From Siphonodentalium dalli (taxonomy: Eukaryota; Mollusca; Scaphopoda; Gadilida; Siphonodentaliidae): DNA of 64,000 bases. Shown here piece after piece: positions 60,520 to 64,000 of the stretch. A model generated the notes under the pieces. That model was not told the DNA's origin. It made no database searches and saw only the letters and a program-made list of their open reading frames with translations. Position numbers and translations under genes: made by a program. How positions within the stretch are numbered: the stretch's first letter is position 1; the number at the start of each line of letters is the position of its first letter. Where the stretch lies: the NCBI GenBank assembly GCA_032622095.1, contig CP136064.1:2416001-2480000 (forward strand), in the 5' to 3' direction.

Positions 60520-60712
60520 TGTGCCAATGCATTCTTTTATATATAGGGGCCTCACATATATAAGAGAACACATTGGCCTAACAACATTTAAATTGACCTT
60601 GTGAGCCATGTATATTTGCGAGGCTCTTTTTGGGAGACTAACATATATGAGAATGCACTGGCACATGATCTTTAATGCTGCAACAGCACAGCTCCTGTCA
60701 TGAAAGGGTTAA
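60520..60712. repeat. Diverged relative of the hairpin module
   Basis: CCCTGTGCCAATGCATTCTT and a degenerate hairpin, then ATGCACTGGCACATGATC, and a right end CTCCTGTCATGAAAGGGTTAA. Left end unclear. Related fragments at 19525 and 40960. Confidence 0.55.
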
Positions 60713-60952
60713 CAATGGTTATTTGAAGGGCAGGTTTTAATTTTCTGCTTTTCATGAAGACTGTGGTATGCAATCGTTTGCTGTTAACTGGGACATACAT
60801 AAAACTTGCTTTTACCAGTACTGTAATTTGAGATTAGCCCTGACAATATTCACAGTTTGCAATCTTTGACATTATCTTTGTCTAATAACAATTGTAATTC
60901 AATTTGAATATTTGTCGCTAAAACACACATTCTGATTGGTCGAGATTTATTA

Positions 60953-61276
60953 ACTACCTTATTCGTATTGAAATTCGCGCAGTAATATTTTTCTGCAGTC
61001 AATATCAGAATAATTATTTGGATCATATATGAACACCCATCATTATAAATTTGCAGTTGTGGTCTACATGATGTCAATCTGCCGTGGTCGTGTTTCATAT
61101 ATACATGTATCTTCAGAAATTAATAAGAACTGAACCTGTCATCAGATCCACGATATTTACCAAAAAATATCTGTCAGTTTTGAATTCGCGCAGAGGTGCG
61201 CAAATTTAAAGGGTGCGAATTCAAAACTGAGAGAAAAATAGTACTGCGCAAATTTAGATACGAGTAAGGTATAGTT
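60953..61276. mobile_element. Inverted-repeat element with inner hairpin
   Basis: Left ACCTTATTCGTATTGAAATT then CGCGCAGTA; right inverse TACTGCGCAAATTTAGATAC then GAGTAAGGT. An inner hairpin is CAGTTTTGAATTCGCGCAG / GTGCGAATTCAAAACTG. No ORF. Confidence 0.6.
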
Positions 61277-62697
61277 TTCGTTTCACCAGCATCGGCCGCT
61301 GTTCACTTATAGTTCAGGCACATTAGGGTTCACTAGGGAAAAAGATCGAGGAAAGCCCATTATTTCAGGGATTAATAAGAACATATTTATGAACAATATG
61401 TCAAAAATCCGAGTTGAGCTTTTTTTAGATATCATGATTTTTCCGAATGGTTCAAATTCTGATGAAATTCCAATAGGCCATATGCGAATGCAGTCATATG
61501 TAGATTTAATTACTGACTCAATCGTCTCACATACATGTACCCGTCTATCGTGGAGCAGGTGTCGCTAGATATGTGCAATCGATGCTGGTGCTTACTAGCA
61601 GACAATATTCTGTAATTGTGATGATATTGTTACTGAAGAGAGCATAGAAATTGCATGATGATTCAAACTTTTCCCCATAAAAGAGGGCGAGTTAAGATAT
61701 TCAGACAATGAGTTGAATTATGAACCATTATACTAGAACCTAGGTTAATTCAATGACAGTGAAAAGATATATCTCAACTTCAGCACCCTTAAAATTGTGT
61801 AGCCAAAAACTTAACACTAACCCCTAAAACGCACAACATGGCGTTGGGTGCCTGAAAGGCAAAAAAGACCACACAATAGCCAAGGTGTTTGGTGTAACAA
61901 TTGTGCAAAGGGTGATAAAGCCATATAAGCTTGGCACCTATGTTCCTTATACACTATACATATATATATATATATAAATATATTGATAATTTTAAGATGT
62001 GTAGACATCGCGGCAGGTCCTTCCTTAGTAATGGTTGCTAGGCACCTATCCGACATCGAAGAAATACAAATATGACTGATATTATGGCAGGTTTAACAGA
62101 CTGAACTACGTCATGTAGCATTTTTATGGTGAAAATAATACCAGCTGTTGTTAGTGTGGATCTGACTGAAAAAAAATGCACATATGACTGATATAGTTTA
62201 TAACTATATCATTGTCGTTTTATTGTGAAACAATTGTAATAGTTGTTGTTAGTGTGGATTCGACTGAAAAATTACCATATATTTCTCAGTTACAGGAGTG
62301 GAAATGGTTGCTAGGGACAAACCCAAAATTTAAAAATGCAAATATGAGTGATATTATGGTAGTTGCAACAAACTAAACTACGTCATGTAACATTTTTATA
62401 TTGAAAACAATTATAATAGTTGTTGTTAGTGTGGACATGACAGTAAAGTTACTGCATGTGTTACTTAAGGGGTGGTGTAATGGTTGCGATGGACATACCG
62501 AGCATTGAAAACATACAATCTCTGAGTTTCTGGCAGTTTAACTGATATTATTCTTTCATAATGTGCCATAATAGTGTGCTATATTGATAAATAAGGCAAC
62601 ATAAGGTTGTATTGTGTAATAATGCAAAAATTATCCTGTGTCAGATTGGTATTGAGGTTGAAATGCAGCCAGGTAACCACCGACCATTGATAAATAT

Positions 62698-62862
62698 GTG
62701 TTATATACACATTGTGTTTGTACCGATTCATGTATCGCGGCAAGGCTAGTTTTTGTGGCCACATTGCGACTCTGGACCAAGGTCGCTGAGTCGCAATGTG
62801 GCCACAAAAACTAGCTGAGTCGCGATACATGAATCGTTACAAACACATTGTGTATATAACAC
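62698..62862. repeat. Near-perfect 165-bp palindrome
   Basis: Arms of about 75 bp: GTGTTATATACACATTGTGT ... CGATTCATGTATCGCG ... CTAGTTTTTGTGGCCACATT, with their inverse on the right side. Small mismatches and a loop around GACCAAGGTC. Would form a long hairpin. Confidence 0.9.
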
Positions 62863-63149
62863 GTTTATCTACGATGACACCAAAAAACTTCAAATTGCGC
62901 ATGCTCTCCGCCAAAGGGGTCATAAATGAGGAACGGTTTTCCCTGAATCATCTTAGCGCGACCCGTGTTTAGCAAGTCGTATAAAACAGCGTCGAGCCCC
63001 AGACGTGTAACACGGTGGTACCAGACGTGTAGCACGCCAGGGTCGTGCCAGAGAAATTCTGATGTGCCAGTTGGTTTTATACATTGCGATCCAGTCGCGC
63101 TATCTTGGAATATCTCAGTGATAGTTACTAGTACATAACATACTCAACA

Positions 63150-63515
63150 TTGATGAAACCTGTCTTTGGGCACCTCGGACATGCAGAGTTTCTATCTAGT
63201 GATTACTTGGATAATACACCAGAGTTATGCCAACAAAATGTTGCCCAGACCATACACATACTTGAATTGCTGGGATTCAAAATTAATCTTGAAAAATCAG
63301 TCTTACAACCTTCAACACATTTACAGCATTTGGGTTTTTTTGCTTGACTCAATACATTTGACAGAGGGGATCACCACTGAACAATTCCAATCTTAACAAT
63401 CCTTGTGGCAACAAATTTTGAATGATGAGATTATCACTATTCGAGATGAAGCAGGTTTAATTGGATTTCTTGTCGCATCCGATTTGGACCCTTACACAGG
63501 GATTCCGCTATACCG
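63150..63515 (+). pseudogene. DIRS-type reverse transcriptase fragment, broken
   Basis: The first frame has KPVFGHLGHAEFLSSDYLDN (Y-L-D-N in place of the catalytic Y-x-D-D), then LLGFKINLEKSVLQP and LQHLGFF, the pattern of the RT thumb boundary in DIRS retrotransposons. Near a T-run at 63336-63342 the frame shifts, and downstream LTEGITTEQ then GLIGFLVAS resemble the RT-RNase H boundary. The second catalytic Asp is changed and the frame is broken, so this copy is dead. Confidence 0.65.
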
Positions 63516-64000
63516 GCAGGGGGTCCCTTTGACGGCCCCGTTCCCCTAGCCAAGTTTTCCCCTAGCAAAGTTTTTCTCTGATTTTCCCCTGACGCATTCC
63601 CCTCCCAGGGCCCTTGAACCCTTTGTTTTAATGCAAACTCCTTGAAAACCCTGGAATTTTGTGTAACCGTAAAACCTTCAGTATATCGATTCGTAATATA
63701 TAGCCGGAAACAATATATTTTGTGTACGATGCGTATGCGATATTTGTGACGTAACTCTACAAATGAAGCGTCATAGCTTCGTTGGTTACCAAGTACAAAT
63801 ATTTCCCGCCGATAGCAATTATCTCGAGTCAATATCAATTGTGTGACCCCCCTCTCCCGCCCAATGAAGCATCATAGCCAACACTTTCCCGCCGATAGCA
63901 GCAATTCTCTCGAGGTAATTTCAATTGTGTGACCCCAAATGATTGAATGCAACAACAAAATAGTTCCGAGCTTTTTAAACCAGTGGTTGTAGATCGAATG

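Noticed and set aside
63437-63838. 133-codon minus-strand ORF
   Set aside because: Overlaps the DIRS RT fragment on the other strand and a CCCCTAG-like repeat, giving a low-complexity frame.

Overview
The window looks like genomic DNA from an animal, most likely a marine invertebrate. It has short exons with canonical GT/AG splice sites, long introns crowded with DNA transposons, Helitrons, DIRS and LINE fragments, GGACGG-rich dispersed repeats and many fold-back elements. There is no bacterial-type gene packing. I cannot name the species; mollusc or another lophotrochozoan is a guess.

The main content is one minus-strand, ten-exon gene model running from 35472 down to 7312. All splice phases agree and the total is 3630 nt. 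Reading 5' to 3' it encodes a basic N-terminus, a KMT5A-like SET domain (exons 2-3), an acidic/serine-rich linker (exons 4-6), a Ki-67-like FHA domain (exons 7-9), and a large last exon with C2H2-type zinc fingers, a tyrosine-recombinase catalytic domain and a Myb/SANT-like C-terminus. That is a putative histone methyltransferase - phosphopeptide binder - recombinase chimera. One in-frame TGA in exon 5 (codon 223) means this copy as sequenced cannot make the full protein. An NRF1-like palindrome lies about 50 bp upstream of the ATG.

The introns hold recognisable mobile elements. Intron 1 has a 2.57-kb element with roughly 0.5-kb terminal inverted repeats and a perfect 8-bp target duplication (32681-35249), plus smaller fold-backs. 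Intron 4 has a complete 4.73-kb hAT transposon (23298-28026) with an intact 832-aa transposase and a perfect 8-bp target duplication. Intron 7 has a TTA-flanked element (17473-18721) with a decayed ORF. Intron 9 (9681-15984) is filled with short tandem and dispersed repeats.

Upstream of the gene lie a Helitron (35829-36582) inserted exactly at the 5' tip of an older Helitron, a TTAA-flanked double-hairpin MITE (36906-37296; second copy 58841-59240), and a DIRS gag-like ORF (38065-38907). From 39 to 49 kb the sequence is mostly dispersed and tandem repeats. From 49.9 to 54.7 kb a 2.7-kb Helitron sits inside a long palindromic element. The last 9 kb holds MITEs, a LINE 3' fragment (57.27-57.89 kb), a near-perfect 165-bp palindrome and a decayed DIRS reverse-transcriptase fragment. 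I found no rRNA, tRNA or CRISPR.
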